DNA from: Aurifilum marmelostoma
Lineage: Eukaryota; Ascomycota; Sordariomycetes; Diaporthales; Cryphonectriaceae
Assembly (NCBI GenBank): GCA_027559495.1
Contig: JAMXSV010000028.1
Span: 310,001 to 374,000 of the forward strand
Length of the DNA stretch: 64,000 nucleotides
Reading direction: 5' to 3'
Of this stretch, positions 34,601-46,500 are shown in pieces. The position numbers and the translations under genes were made by a program. The notes under the pieces were generated by a model. It was not told the DNA's origin and ran no database searches. It worked only from the letters and a program-made list of their open reading frames with translations. Numbering within the stretch: the first letter of the stretch is position 1; each line of letters opens with the position of its first letter.

Positions 34601-35970
34601 GCATTTCGGCTCGGAGTTGCATGACCCCTTGCCCACTTGGTTGCGTCGTTATATTCGGCCGGCGCCCGCATTGTACCTCTTGCATCATCTCCCGATCGGC
34701 TGGTGACAGAACAGACCCTTCTTGGATCGCGTTCTTGTCTTCGTCCGCCACCTCTACCTTTATGGCAACTGCCATGGGATTTGCCTCAGTCATTATCCGG
34801 CGTGACAGGCAAGGTTGCCCGGGCCTGGTGCTATCGGTGACTGCCCGCTGCATGCTTCTGGCCATGCTCATTGTGTGGATCCCATCCACTTTGCTATCCG
34901 CGAATGCCTTAAGGGATATCATTCCAAGAACCACCACCAAGTGTCTTTCCCCATACTGCACCAGTTTCCAGCCTGCCCGCAACCTCTGCCAGCTGTCAAC
35001 AGTCTGCACATCCCTCTGAAGGAAATCCTGCTTTCATCGAAGAAAATACGCCGGCAAACACAGACATGATAACCGGCCAAGTGGCCATGGCAAATCCGCA
35101 GGTCGCTAAGAAGAGGCTTGCACAATTGAGAGGCAATTTGGAAGCCCTGAGCATGCAATCTCACCTTTGTTTGGCCAGCTTTGTTTTCTCTGCCCTTCTC
35201 TCGTGCTCAACAATAGTTGTAACATGATAATATTTTGCTCCAGCTGACAATTCTACGTGCAGTCTCCTCTTTTTCGAATCTATCAGACTCTGCTACAAAC
35301 AGTGTTCCATATATTTTCGTAAGTTAAACCCCGTTCTATTGTCTGTGACCTTATACTTGTCAACCCTTACCTTCTTGTTCTCGTCAACATGCTTTGAGTA
35401 TATTGCAAGACATCTTTTCCCCGGGATTGCTGCACCCTTACACACAATATCAGCTCCCATTGATTGGTGCTTTTGTGCGGTCTCGAATCGGTACAATTCA
35501 CCCCACTCTATAGACTCTAGTGGTAACTACACACATTTGCCTATCATAGGACTCATCATTGTTGCTTTGGCATCCATTTGGGACATCCATCTGGCACAAC
35601 GAAACCTCTGACTGGCCTAGTGGCTTGATGTGGACAAGTCAGTGTCTCTATGTCGTATGTCGGGGCCTCAGATTGTGCACACATCTGTACAAGCATCCAA
35701 CGCAGCCTCTTTTTGCCCCGCCCACAGGCCCTTTCCTTTTCTCTTTCCCTCTGCAAAGAGGAATACTAGCGGTTATCCTTCAAGACCGTCCCCCTAACCT
35801 CCGTCGCTTCGCAAAGCGTTGCACTTCGTTCTTGCGCGTCCTTGATTTCTTTCTGCTGCAGCTTTCCGGCTTTGTTTCTACTTGTTCTCCCTCAAGCCGC
35901 CTTCCTCCCTTGCCTCTAGCGCTTTCGAACACCTGTCTTCCGATTCTGTGCCTAACGTTTTCTAGTCACG
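31640..35970 (+). promoter_or_regulatory. Probable long, spliced 5' leader/promoter of the Csx1-type gene
   Basis: From about 31640 the plus strand turns into CT-rich then CA/CCG-rich sequence typical of fungal transcription starts and leaders (for example 31680-31810 and 32080-32240). Good donors occur at 32658 (GTGAGT), 34046 (GTAAGC) and 35319 (GTAAGT). Branch-plus-acceptor pairs occur at 33860-33876 (TGCTAAC...CTACTAG) and 35952-35965 (CTAAC...TTCTAG), the latter ending five bases before the ATG at 35971. The leader is therefore probably spliced. How far upstream transcription starts, and whether a separate non-coding or short-protein gene lies inside, cannot be settled by reading. Confidence 0.45.
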
Positions 35971-37789
35971 ATGTCTTTCCCTACCAACGGTGGTTTCGAC
36001 TCCAATGGGGGCGGTAATGGTATGGACAACCAGCTGCCTGCTGCGCCTGCCGGCCAGCCTGTCTCCAACGAGGCAGCCCGTACTCTCTGGTAAGTCGGGA
36101 CTTCTTTCGAGCTCTTTGAGGGGTTTCGTTTTCCTCCTAACGCCACTTGCTTAGGATGGGCGACCTTGATACCTGGATGGACGAGTCCTTCGTGAAGTCT
36201 CTGTTCCAGAACCAGACCGGCGACATCGTCAACGTGAAGATCATCCGTGATCGTAACTCTGGGTACGTATAAACTTTGGCCTTCCCCTTCCCCTCAATCC
36301 ACGATCATGCCTTTCTTCATGCAGAAGGGGCCCAGGACTGCAATGTCTGTCCAGAACACGAGACACTTGCACTTCTCAAAGCTTCCCTCGCTCCTTCCCT
36401 GCCCTATAAGCTTAACATCTCGCTCGCATCATGATACTCCGAGTCGACACTGGTGTCGTCGCTCCTGCCTTTATTCTCGACAGTTCTCATACCTCCTGAC
36501 CATCACTTTGTCATGCCCACTGCCCTTTTTGATCCCTTTTCCGCCCCACTTGTCCGAATATTCGTTGATTCAGCAATACTGACTTTCGTAGCAACGCTGG
36601 CTACTGCTTTGTCGAGTTTCCCGGACCCGAGGCTGCTAACAAGGCCTTGTCTCTGACCGGAACTCCCATCCCTGGCTCTAACGGCAAGCACTTCAAGCTT
36701 AACTGGGCCTCTGGTGGTGGTCTCGTGGACCGACGGTGGGTTCTTGCTTGCTTCCACCCCCTTTCCTTTCCCCTCCCGGAGTTCGTCTCAGACCACTGAT
36801 CCTTGACCAGTGACGACCGCGGTCCCGAGTTCTCCATCTTTGTCGGCGATCTTGGTCCTGAGGTGACCGAGTACGTCCTGGTCTCTCTGTTCCAGGCACG
36901 CTTCCCCCTCCTGCAAGAGCGCTAAGATCATGACCGACGCCAACACCGGCCAATCTCGCGGCTACGGATTTGTCCGCTTCTCCGACGAGGGCGACCAACA
37001 GCGTGCTCTGATGGAGATGCAGGGCGTGTACTGCGGTAACCGACCTATGCGGATCAGCACCGCCACGCCTAAGCAGCGGTATGCGTTGCCCGTCCAGACC
37101 CCCCCCCCCCAGACCACACAGGCTAACTTTGAAGTCCGCATAGTCGTAATCAGCAGCACCCTTACGGGAACGGCGGTGGCCATGGCGGTCCCATGATGGG
37201 CAACCCCATGCAGCCAGTCGGCTGGGGCATGCAACAGGCCCCCGCCCCCTTCTACCCCAACAATGGCTACGGACAGATGCAGCCGGCCGGGCAGATGAAC
37301 CAGTTCACCGATCCCAACAACACCACCGTGTTTGTCGGCGGTCTCTCCGGCTACGTCACTGAGGATGAGCTCCGCTCGTTCTTCCAAGGCTTCGGCGAGA
37401 TCACATACGTCAAGATCCCCCCCCGGCAAGGGGTGCGGTTTTGTCCAGTTCGTTCACCGCCACGCTGCCGAGATGGCAATCAATCAGATGCAGGGCTACC
37501 CGATTGGGAACTCCCGTGTCCGCCTGTCTTGGGGACGTTCTCAGAACAATTCTGGCGTGGGTACTCCATACCGTCCTGCCCCTCCTCCCCCCACTACGGT
37601 GGTGGTCCCCCGGGTCCTTACGGCCCTCATCACTTCGGTGGTGGCTTCGGCGGCAACCCTCCGCCTCCTCCTATGGCGGTACGTTTGTTGAGCTCGCCCT
37701 GATTTTTTTGCGCTTTCCTTTTTGTCATCCTCCACTCGTTTGTTGCCCAGAATGGCGAATGTCTAACACGTTTTATATCTTTCTAGTAA
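35971..37789 (+). CDS. csx1: Three-RRM RNA-binding protein, Csx1/Nam8/TIA-1 type, with C-run frame breaks
   Basis: Exons 35971-36089, 36155-36262, 36592-36735, 36811-37078 and 37144-37678; a last intron probably ends at 37786, just before TAA 37787-37789. RRM1 (MGDLDTWMDESFVKSLFQNQ...GYCFVEF) spans exons 2-3, RRM2 (FSIFVGDLGPEVTEYVLVS...SRGYGFVRF) is in exon 4, and RRM3 (NTTVFVGGLSGYVTEDELRS...KGCGFVQF) is in exon 5. A Gly/Pro-rich tail (HYGGGPPGPYGPHHFGGG) follows. RNP1 and RNP2 aromatics are present in each RRM. In S. pombe Csx1 stabilises stress mRNAs, and Nam8 acts in U1 snRNP splicing. The reading frame breaks at three C runs: 36904-36908 (+1), 37417-37424 (+1) and 37587-37592 (-1). Protein identity continues across each break, so these look like length errors rather than decay. 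Confidence 0.9.
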
Positions 37790-40030
37790 TCGCCACCTCG
37801 AAGTCCCTGCCAGTGCCTTTTGTCGCATCTACATGGTGTTGAGGCGCGTGGAGTTAACGGCAGGAAAAGTTCTCATGATATCCGGAGTCTCTACACTCCT
37901 TGTTCACGGTCTTTTTTTCTGCAGTCTGCGGTTTGCGTTCTGCTTGGGGATGCTTCGTCGCGTTAGTTTCTGAGGTGCCTATCATTTGTCTCGGACAGTT
38001 TTCTTTCTTCCGCCGGCGCTCAACAGCACGATTTAGCTTCTCAAGCGGCCACTCTCTGCGTCTTCGACTTTGACTTCGACTTGGCCTCGCGTTCTATCTT
38101 CTCTCTCACTCTCTCTCTCCGCGCGAGCGGCTCAGTACATCACAAACCCCTCGACCGCAAATAGCACGAACTCTAGTGAGCGGGCAATATCAGTTTGGGT
38201 GGATGGATGATGGTCGGCTCTCGGAATGTCACTCTTTTTGAGAACTGTTTTCTCCTTGTTGACTCTGTTTCGGTTTACGGTTCGGCGCAACACCGCGTTG
38301 ATTTCTTCTCCTACTATGCTGTCTGGCCCTTTGGGGATCCGGATTCGGTTTGCGCACGCTAGCAAGACCTGTCCTGTGGCATGTGGGAGTTTACTCTTTA
38401 AGCAGCGAGGACCCTGTCTGCGGTGGACTTATCTTAGGTTCTAGTACTGCGTCTTTTGCAAGCTGCGACTGACATTAGGTCCTTTGAATGCCGAACTATG
38501 CTTTACTCGTGATTTTCCCGTTTTTGCTCGTTTGAGACCCGCACGTATGGACTTGGAACTTTCTATCCCACACAACTTGGTGTAGCGTGTTCCGCTTGTC
38601 AGTTCATCTCTGATACCCCTCCGTTTCGTCAACCTCCTGCCTCTGCCAGGACTGTAAAAGGACTGTAAAAGGTTGTCTTGACGATGATGCTCTCGACTTA
38701 CTACCGTCGTATACAGTCATGCTCCCTGGTCTGGAGTCTGTTGATCTTGGTAATGACATGATGGTGTTTCTTCTTTCATTTCATCCTTGTTCTCTTTTTG
38801 GAGGGGGAGGGGGAGGGGACCTTCTTTCTTTTCCGTCCTTTGCTGCTGCTCTTGTTCTTGTATAACAGTCCTGCTAGACCCCGTGCCACTACTATTCTAT
38901 TACTCACAATAGCGGTCCATTTCTTTGCATCATCCTAATCAATAACCACCACAGTTCTTGAAAATGGTGTGTGAAATGCTGTGCGCGTGTGTGACGGAGC
39001 TTGCTGAGGGCTTCCTGCACTCGGTTTGGAGTGTTCTGAGTTTGCAATAAGGCCAGCTCGTATGCCGAGTGTTACGGGAGAATACTTTGAGGAAAATAAT
39101 ACAGTCGGTGAGCCATTGAGCAGATCAAGAAGATGTTTAAGCTCTCAACACGAGAAACGATCAAGAGGTGGTGGTGGTTTGGTGGGGCGAGGTGCGGAAT
39201 GGGGTGGGCTCCAGATTTAGAGGCCGGAACCTTCAGGGGACATGTTTTGGCGACGGTTTCATTGCTGGCAAGGCAATGTGCAGATAGACTTTGGCAAGCA
39301 AGTTACGCCCAAGCCAAGTTTTTTAACAGTGATACTGAAGTGAATTGTAATCAACATGTGGTATACGATTGAATTCTGCGTCTCATACTATGAGGAGCCG
39401 TGGCTCAGACAGGACCAGGTTCTGAGAACGGTACATCTGGGTAAACAGAAGTGAATCCATGAATAGGCGAGCTCATAATAGTAACCTCCAGTTTTTCTTT
39501 TTCTTTTTTCTTCTTTTTATGTCCCTTGGAAGATTGATCTTCCCTGAGCCGTCAGTGCCCTGAAAGCCTGACACACAACCCAACTGCAGGGGGTTGCGGC
39601 AGGCTTTCAGTGCATTGCCCAGTACGCCCATCTCCCCACTGGGACTTATCCCCCCTCCCCAGCGCCGCTGAGCCGAGCTTGGAGCGAGCGGGCCAAGCAT
39701 TTAAACCGACAAGCTCCGAATGCTGGTGGGGCCAGTGGTCGCCCACGCCAGTAACCGCGGCCGAGACGGAGCGATAGCTCTATCGTCAATTTGTTTCCGC
39801 TGCGCTATTTGCAGGCACTCAAAGCTTTTGGTTTTCCTCTCTCTCCTTCTGACCTGGCCCATCACCACCACCACCTACCCACCCTATTCCCGCATAGAAA
39901 CAGATTTCTTTTGTCGGCGCCGTGCTGTTGGGCAGCCTTCCTGGACGACCTCACGACCAATCCCAGAACCCAGCCTTCTCTGTTCTTTCCTCGCCCCTAC
40001 GAAGAAATCTCCACTCAGAGTCTCGGCAAG
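37790..40030. promoter_or_regulatory. 3' region of csx1, then promoter/leader of the isocitrate dehydrogenase gene
   Basis: An 11-base tandem duplication (unit ACTGTAAAAGG) lies at 38651-38672. A G-rich GGAGGGGGAGGGGGAGGGG block is at about 38801-38818. The leader of the next gene (39780-40030) is pyrimidine-rich. It includes an ATG at 39720 whose out-of-frame reading (115 codons to 40067) overlaps the isocitrate dehydrogenase start; whether this ATG is transcribed depends on the start site. Confidence 0.45.
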
Positions 40031-41271
40031 ATGCTGTCTAGAAACTCGACGAGGACGGCTACGGTGAGTGACTTAGAAATACCAGATGACGTGGTGCGTG
40101 TATGGGACGAGGACAAGAGACTGACGAGAGCGAACTGCTGTTACTACAGAGCCTCCTGCGCGCCGCGTCCCAGCAGCAGCAGCCTTCGATGGCCGCCCGA
40201 TCCTACGCGACCGTCCAGCGCGACATCTTCAAGCCCGCCAAGTACGGCGGCAAGTACACCGTCACCCTCATCCCCGGTGATGGTATCGGCTCCGAGGTTG
40301 CAGAGAGCGTCAAGACGCTCTTCAAGGCCGACAATGTGCCCATCGAGTGGGAGCAGCTCGACGTCACTGGTATCGACAGCGGCACGAGCACGCGGTCGAC
40401 CGAGGACATGTTCAAGGAGGCCGTTGCCTCGCTGCGCCGCAACAAGCTGGGCCTCAAGGGCATCCTGCACACGCCGCTGGAGCGGTCCGGGCACAAGTCC
40501 TTCAACGTGGCCATGCGCCAGGAGCTCGACATCTACGCCTCCATCTCGCTGATCAAGAACGTGCCGGGCTACGAGACACGCCACAAGAACGTCGACATGT
40601 GCATCATCCGTGAGAACACCGAGGGCGAGTACTCGGGCCTCGAGCACCAGTCGGTCAAGGGCGTCGTCGAGTCGCTCAAGATCATCACGCGCGCCAAGTC
40701 GGAGCGCATCGCCAAGTTCGCCTTCAGCTTCGCCCTGGCCAACAACCGCAAGAAGGTGACGTGCATCCACAAGGCCAACATCATGAAGCTGGCCGACGGC
40801 CTGTTCCGCACCACCTTCCAGAAGACGGCCGCCGAGTACCCCACCATTGAGGCCAACGACATGATCGTCGACAACGCCTCCATGCAGTGCGTGTCCCGGC
40901 CCCAGCAGTTCGACGTCATGGTCATGCCCAACCTGTACGGAGGCATCCTGTCCAACATTGGCGCGGCGCTGGTCGGCGGCCCGGGTATCGTGCCCGGCTG
41001 CAACATGGGCCGTGACGTCGCTGTCTTTGAGCCCGGCTGCCGTCACGTCGGCCTTGACATCCAGGGCAAGGACCAGGCCAACCCCAGCGCCCTGATCCTG
41101 TCCGGCAGCATGCTCCTCCGCCACCTCGGCCTCGACGACCACGCCAACAGGATCTCCAAGGCCATCTACGCGGTCATTGCCGACGGCAAGGTCCGCACCC
41201 GCGACATGGGTGGTAACAACTCGACGCACGAGTTCACTCGGGCCATCCTGGAGAAGATGGAGAAGTCGTAG
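40031..41271 (+). CDS. idh1: NAD-dependent isocitrate dehydrogenase, regulatory subunit 1, mitochondrial
   Basis: Exon 1 (40031-40063) encodes MLSRNSTRTAT, and exon 2 (40150-41271) completes 384 residues. Residues 1-~30 are rich in Arg, Ser and Ala without acids, a mitochondrial presequence. The mature part starts near SYATVQRDIFKPAKYGGKYT. Family strings are VTLIPGDGIGSEV, IRENTEGEYSGLEHQSVKGV, THKANIMKLADGLF-type KVTCIHKANIMKL, IVDNASMQ and VMPNLYGGILSNIGAALVGG. NASMQ in place of the catalytic subunit's DNACM-type segment points to the Idh1 (regulatory, AMP/citrate-binding) subunit. It forms an octamer with Idh2, converting isocitrate to 2-oxoglutarate in the TCA cycle with NAD+. The intron sits within the presequence. 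Confidence 0.95.
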
Positions 41272-41324
41272 AGGGAGCCAAGGAAGACAAGGAAAGGGAG
41301 AAAGACACAGCCACACATACAGAG

Positions 41325-41393
41325 ACGCGCGCGCGCACACACCCGCACACGCACCCACACCCACACACACACACACACACACCACCACCACCA
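41325..41393. repeat. CG/CA alternating purine-pyrimidine tract and CCA repeat
   Basis: About 55 bases after the idh1 stop, GCGCGCGC runs into ACACAC and, after a gap, into CACACACACACACACACAC and a CCACCACC repeat. Such alternating tracts can adopt Z-DNA and are expected to vary in length between strains. The tract lies in the probable 3' untranslated region. Confidence 0.8.
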
Positions 41394-42584
41394 TGCCATA
41401 CACCCCAACACAACATGATCGGAATGCGTGGAGGTCAGGATCCCAAGTGGAGGTAGATGAGGAGGTGAGGTGGAAGAATGAGACTGATTACGAACGACAA
41501 AACAAAAATAAGGGATGGCATCTTGCATCAGGGCGGCAACGGGCTGGGCAAGGTAGACAGACTGTCACGAAGGGCGTCAGTGGGGTGGTTATCTCTGCGC
41601 CCTCAGGGTAGCAATACCGTGTATAACCTAGGGGGCAAGCATATATAAATCAAGAGCATTTTTTTTTTCTGGAATCGGTCGTAGAGCAGACAAAGATTAG
41701 ACCTAGAAGCGCTGCTGGTTGAGGCCGTGACCCCTTGTCTCGATATGATGAGCTCCAGGGCGATTTGCTTTGGAGTGGCACTGGTGATCGAGGCGAGGAT
41801 AGGCAGTGCTCGATGCACTCAGACCAGCCATGTGCAGACTTAGCACATTCACGAGAAAAACGATCCTGCCTCACTCATGTATAATATAAAGAAAGAAGTC
41901 GTGACAGAGTGGCTGTCGGCGGCTCTTGTCAATCTGCAACGTCGAAGCTTGGTTGATTGGTCGTTGGTACGTGGGGGGTGGAACCCGGCTAACAGAACCC
42001 GGCACAAATCTGCGGGGGTAGTGTTAGTACTGTACTTTTGATGAAGGTGGTGGTGACACTGCGTCAAGCCATATATGCATGTCCAGCCCAACTTGGTAAC
42101 GAGGCCGCGGGCACAGAGGAGCTGTCTGACTGATTCCCGTATATAACAGGCAGACCACGGCCTTACGCAACGTGCTTCTGGTGTCGAGGAGAATAACGAT
42201 CATTCTCTCTTCTTTTCCTCTCTCGTTAAAAGACATACACGAGATTCTTTTTTTATTTAACTTCTTTCTTTTTTTCGGCTCATTTTCTGGACCATTCTTT
42301 CTGGCTGACCCCCAGTTAGGCAAGGGCGTGCACCTCGCGCAGTCAGGCAGGCGCCCCTGCATTTCTCATCACCATCACCAATCCTCACCTATCCAACCGC
42401 CGCCCACCAACACCACCGCCACCACAACCACCACTACCACCGCCATCACCTAATTAAGTACACGATATCGGCTACTCGACCTCTCTCCTCATCTTTATCT
42501 CCAACATAGCAGCCCTGGATTTCTCACTCGGATCTGGCCATCCTTCGACCTAAGTCCTTATGACATCACGCACAAGCTCTCGCC
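41394..42584. promoter_or_regulatory. Promoter and leader of ecm29, with an overlapping upstream ORF
   Basis: After the idh1 3' region, a leader rich in CCA/ACC repeats (42360-42450) precedes ecm29. An upstream ATG at 42560 opens a 15-residue frame that ends at 42607, 20 bases inside ecm29 and out of frame with it. The main ATG has near-perfect context (CGCCATGGCT), while the upstream one is weak (CCTTATGAC), so leaky scanning would be needed. No TATA box is evident. Confidence 0.5.
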
Positions 42585-43562
42585 ATGGCTCCAGCTCAGT
42601 CCACTGAGCAGCGCGAGATCGAGCTCGTCGACAAGGTCAATCTTCGCATCATCAACGTTGCCAACCACGGACCAAAGCTCTCTGCCCTGCTAAAAACCTA
42701 TCTGGCACCACTCCTGCTCAAGGCTGGCAGCGAGCATGCATCTGTCCGGCAGAAGGTCGTCTTGATCGCCAACCGCCTCAAGACCTTCATCCAGCCGCCC
42801 GAGGTGGTGCTGCCCGTGGCCAGCCTGCTGGAGCAGTACATCAAGAACCCCCACCCTGTCATCAGGCAGCTCGACATCACCTTCATGCAGCACAGCATCG
42901 GCAGGATCACGCCTGTCGAGAGGAGGGCGCTCCTGGAGCTGCTTGTCGGGGGCATCGCCCGCGATACCGGGCACACCGTGGGTGCGAGGTTCAACCTCTT
43001 CCTGCACGTGCTGAAGGAGGTCACCATCCCTCCGAGGGGCACCCAGGAGGACGAGGGCTTCCGCAGCGAGCTTGGGCTGAAGGATGCCGGGGATGCCGCT
43101 TTTGTGGCCGGAAAGCTCGGCCATCTCCTCCTCCTTGTCCTCGGTGAGGGCAAGACTTCTCCCGGTCTGACCGATGCCGAGGTCACATTCCTCACATTGG
43201 GCAAGCCCGCAGAGACGTGGAACCCGGAGAGCGCCGACGGCCTGGACCTGTCGTCGGCGAGGATACGTGCCGTCAGGCTGCTCGAGAGTGGCGCCTTCAC
43301 CGACGAGGAGCGGTTCCTGCCGGCTGTGTATGCGGCGAGCAGTACCGACTACAGGATCAGCGGGGCGGGTGAGGCCATGCTGAAGCGCAGCAAGGCCAGC
43401 CTGGAAGACGAGGCGCGGGTGAGAAGTCTCTTTGAGAGGCATGCTTGTCTGCCTGCGCCGTATCGGATACGGATACTCAGCCTGCTATCGAAGTCGGCAG
43501 CATCTACAGACGCCATCTTCGCAGAGGATATCCTCGCACTGGTCAGGCGGGATATGGGCGGC

Positions 43563-43593
<31 letters not shown>

Positions 43594-46500
43594 GAGCACA
43601 AAGTGTGGACGAGCCAAAACCCGACGGCCTCCAGCTGACAAAGCTCCACAGGGCTCTTTTTCAGTATCTCAACTGGTTGGCGCGCATTGGGCCTGGACGG
43701 GGCGAGTTCACCATCGGGCAGGCGCTGTGCGACTTGCTGCAGGACTTCGTCATGAAGGACCTAGGATGGCCGGGCCCCAGGTTGGAAAGGCACTCGACAA
43801 ACCCGCAGGACGCCCTGGCCTTGCGCGCGAAGGCGTTTGAGGCGGTCGGCATGCTTGCCAAGAGCTGCCCAATGCCCCAGAAAGAGCAGGTCGTGATCGT
43901 CACGTGGTTGTTTCGGACCCTCTCGGAAGACCCGACGCCAGATGTGGTGCCCAGCATAGAAGGCGCCCTGTCGAGCATGATGTCGCTGTTCAAGCCCAGC
44001 GACGAGGAGATCTCGCAGCTCCGCGTCGTGCTCCTTGTCTACACAACCCTCACCGTCGAACACGAGACCATCCGCAGCACGCGCTATGCCGCCATCAAGT
44101 TTGCCAACCAATGCTTGGCCCTCTCCGACCCGCTGGCGCGGTGGATGGACATTATCGCGGCGGCAGGGCATCATAACGAGCGCACCGAGGTCATAGAGGA
44201 GGGGCTCCACGGCCTTGACCCCTACTGGCACGACCTCAAGATCGACAAGGAGGAGCCCGACCAGTCGATCCCGAGCTGGCAGGCCCTGACGAACCTCTTC
44301 TTCAAGGAGAAGATCCAGTACATGCCGCCCTCGATGATCATCGACGGGCCTTTTGCAAACTTTGTCGACCTGGCCCATGGCGCCTACACGACAGCCGTGA
44401 AGTACTGTAGGACGATGCTGTTCGCGGCTGCATTGTCAAAGACGTTCCGGTTCGGGCCGGACTGGGAGGGACAGCTCGAGACCCTGGTGCAGACCGACAG
44501 GCACTCCCGGTCCGAGATCGAGGTGTATCTCAACGGCGTGGAGGGCACCTATCTGACGGACCTCCTCGAGGCGGCCTTCGTTGGCATCCACGAGGACCTG
44601 AGGTCGACCGAGGAGTGCATCAGGGTCTTTGTCGACGTGGCCTCGCTGTGTAACATCGGCGTGCTGCCGCAGTTCGCCGCCCGGGGTCTTGACAGGTTCC
44701 TGGGCGTGCTGCAGTCCAACAACAAGGACGTGAGGGCCCTGGCTGCGCGCGCCATCGGCATCCTGGGCGCCCATCCGGCGGTCAACATGGACATGCTCAA
44801 CGTCCTGCACTACGTGCTGACGGAGCGGTCCAAGTACTGGAAGACGGCCGTGGGTGCCGAGATGAACGCTGCCGAGGGCGCGTTCCTCGCGCTGGGCCAC
44901 CTGTGGTCCAGGGGCAAATACTATCCCCATCGGTTCGTGGCCCCGCCGCGCTGGCGGGATGATACACAGGTGAGCCCGCAGGACCCACCTCCACACAAGA
45001 GGCGGAGGATTGACCTGGAACAGGAAACCGCCATCGAGGCCGATGCTACGCTGTGCAGGATGATGGATACGTTCATCAACGGCAAGGACGCCCCCAGCAC
45101 CCTGTGGATGTGGCCAGACGTCTGGCTCCCCTCTGTCAAGGAGCTGCAGACCGCCCCGGCGTCGTTCCAGGACGTCATCTTCGCGGTCAAGGCACAGCTG
45201 TGGACGGCGTCATTTGTCGACCAGAACAAGCCCATCGACGCGGAGCTCGACCTGCTGGTGCCACAGTGCAAGAAGGGAAACGAGCGCGCCATCACCGCAC
45301 TGGGCCGGCTGACTATCGGCCTGAAGGACGGCAGCCCAGAGGTGGACACCGTGCTGTCGAGGCTGTACGAGCTGCACGAGCTCAAGCAGCCCGAGGTGCA
45401 CTTCACCATCGGCGAGGCCATCACCTCGACGGTGGTGCGGTGGGACTCGGACATTGTCGAGCTGACGGCCGACGTCGACTCCACGTGGGGCGACTACCGC
45501 GTGGGCAAGCGGTCTGACAAGATCAAAGAGGTCCTGGACAAGATCCTGGCCGACTGCAAGGCCACAAAGCCGTCTCTGCTCAAGGCCTCCGGCATCTGGC
45601 TCTTCTCCATCATCCGCTACTGCGCACACCTGCCCGAGATCCACGACCGCCTGCGCGAGTGCCAGGTCGCCTTCATGCGGCTCCTCAGCGCCCGCGACGA
45701 GCTGGTCCAGGAGACGGCGTCCCGCGGCCTCTCGCTGGTCTACGAGAAGGGCGACCCGGCGCTCAGGGAAGACCTGGTCAAGGATCTGGTGGGCGCGTTC
45801 ACGGGCTCGGGCACGCAGCTCAAGGTCGAGGAGGAGACGGAGCTGTTCGAGGCGGGCGCCCTGCCGACGGGCGAGGGCAAGTCTGTCACCTCGTACAAGG
45901 ACATTGTGAACCTGGCCAACGAGGTCGGCGACCAGACCCTGGTCTACAAGTTCATGTCCCTCGCGTCCAACGCGGCGACGTGGTCCACGCGCTCGGCCTT
46001 TGGCAAGTACGGGCTGAGCAACATCCTCTCCGAGACGGACGTCGACCCAAGACTGTACCCAAAGCTGTACAGGTACCGCTTCGACCCGAACACCAACGTC
46101 CAGCGGTCCATGAACGACATCTGGAAGGCACTCGTCAAGGAGCCCAACGCCGTCATCGAGTCTCACTTCGACTCCATCATGACCGACCTGCTCAGTTCCA
46201 TCCACGGCAAGGAGTGGCGGGTCCGCCAGGCAAGCTGCGCAGCCATCACGGACCTGATCGGCGGACAGCCGTTCCAGAGGTACGAGAGGTACTACGGCGA
46301 CATCTGGACCAAGGCCCTGAAGGTCCTCGACGACGTCAAGGCGACGGTTCGCGAGTCCGCCATGCGCCTGTGCATGAGCATGGCCAACACGCTGACCCGC
46401 CAGCTCGAGGAGGGCGGGGTGTCCGCCTCGGCCCGGGACATGATGTCCTCCACGCTCCCCTTCCTCCTGTCTGACAACGGCATCGAGAGCAGCGTCGAGG

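Noticed and set aside
34455..35019. Overlapping 184-codon minus and 155-codon plus frames
   Set aside because: Both cover the same DNA, neither has a domain or promoter signals, and they lie in the probable csx1 leader.
39791..40552. 253-codon plus-strand frame spanning the idh1 start
   Set aside because: It reads through the idh1 intron and into the wrong frame of exon 2; the later part is Ser/Pro/Arg shadow sequence.
40144..41403. 419-codon minus-strand frame over idh1
   Set aside because: Antisense shadow; its start lies in the CA/CG repeat and the protein has no recognisable order.
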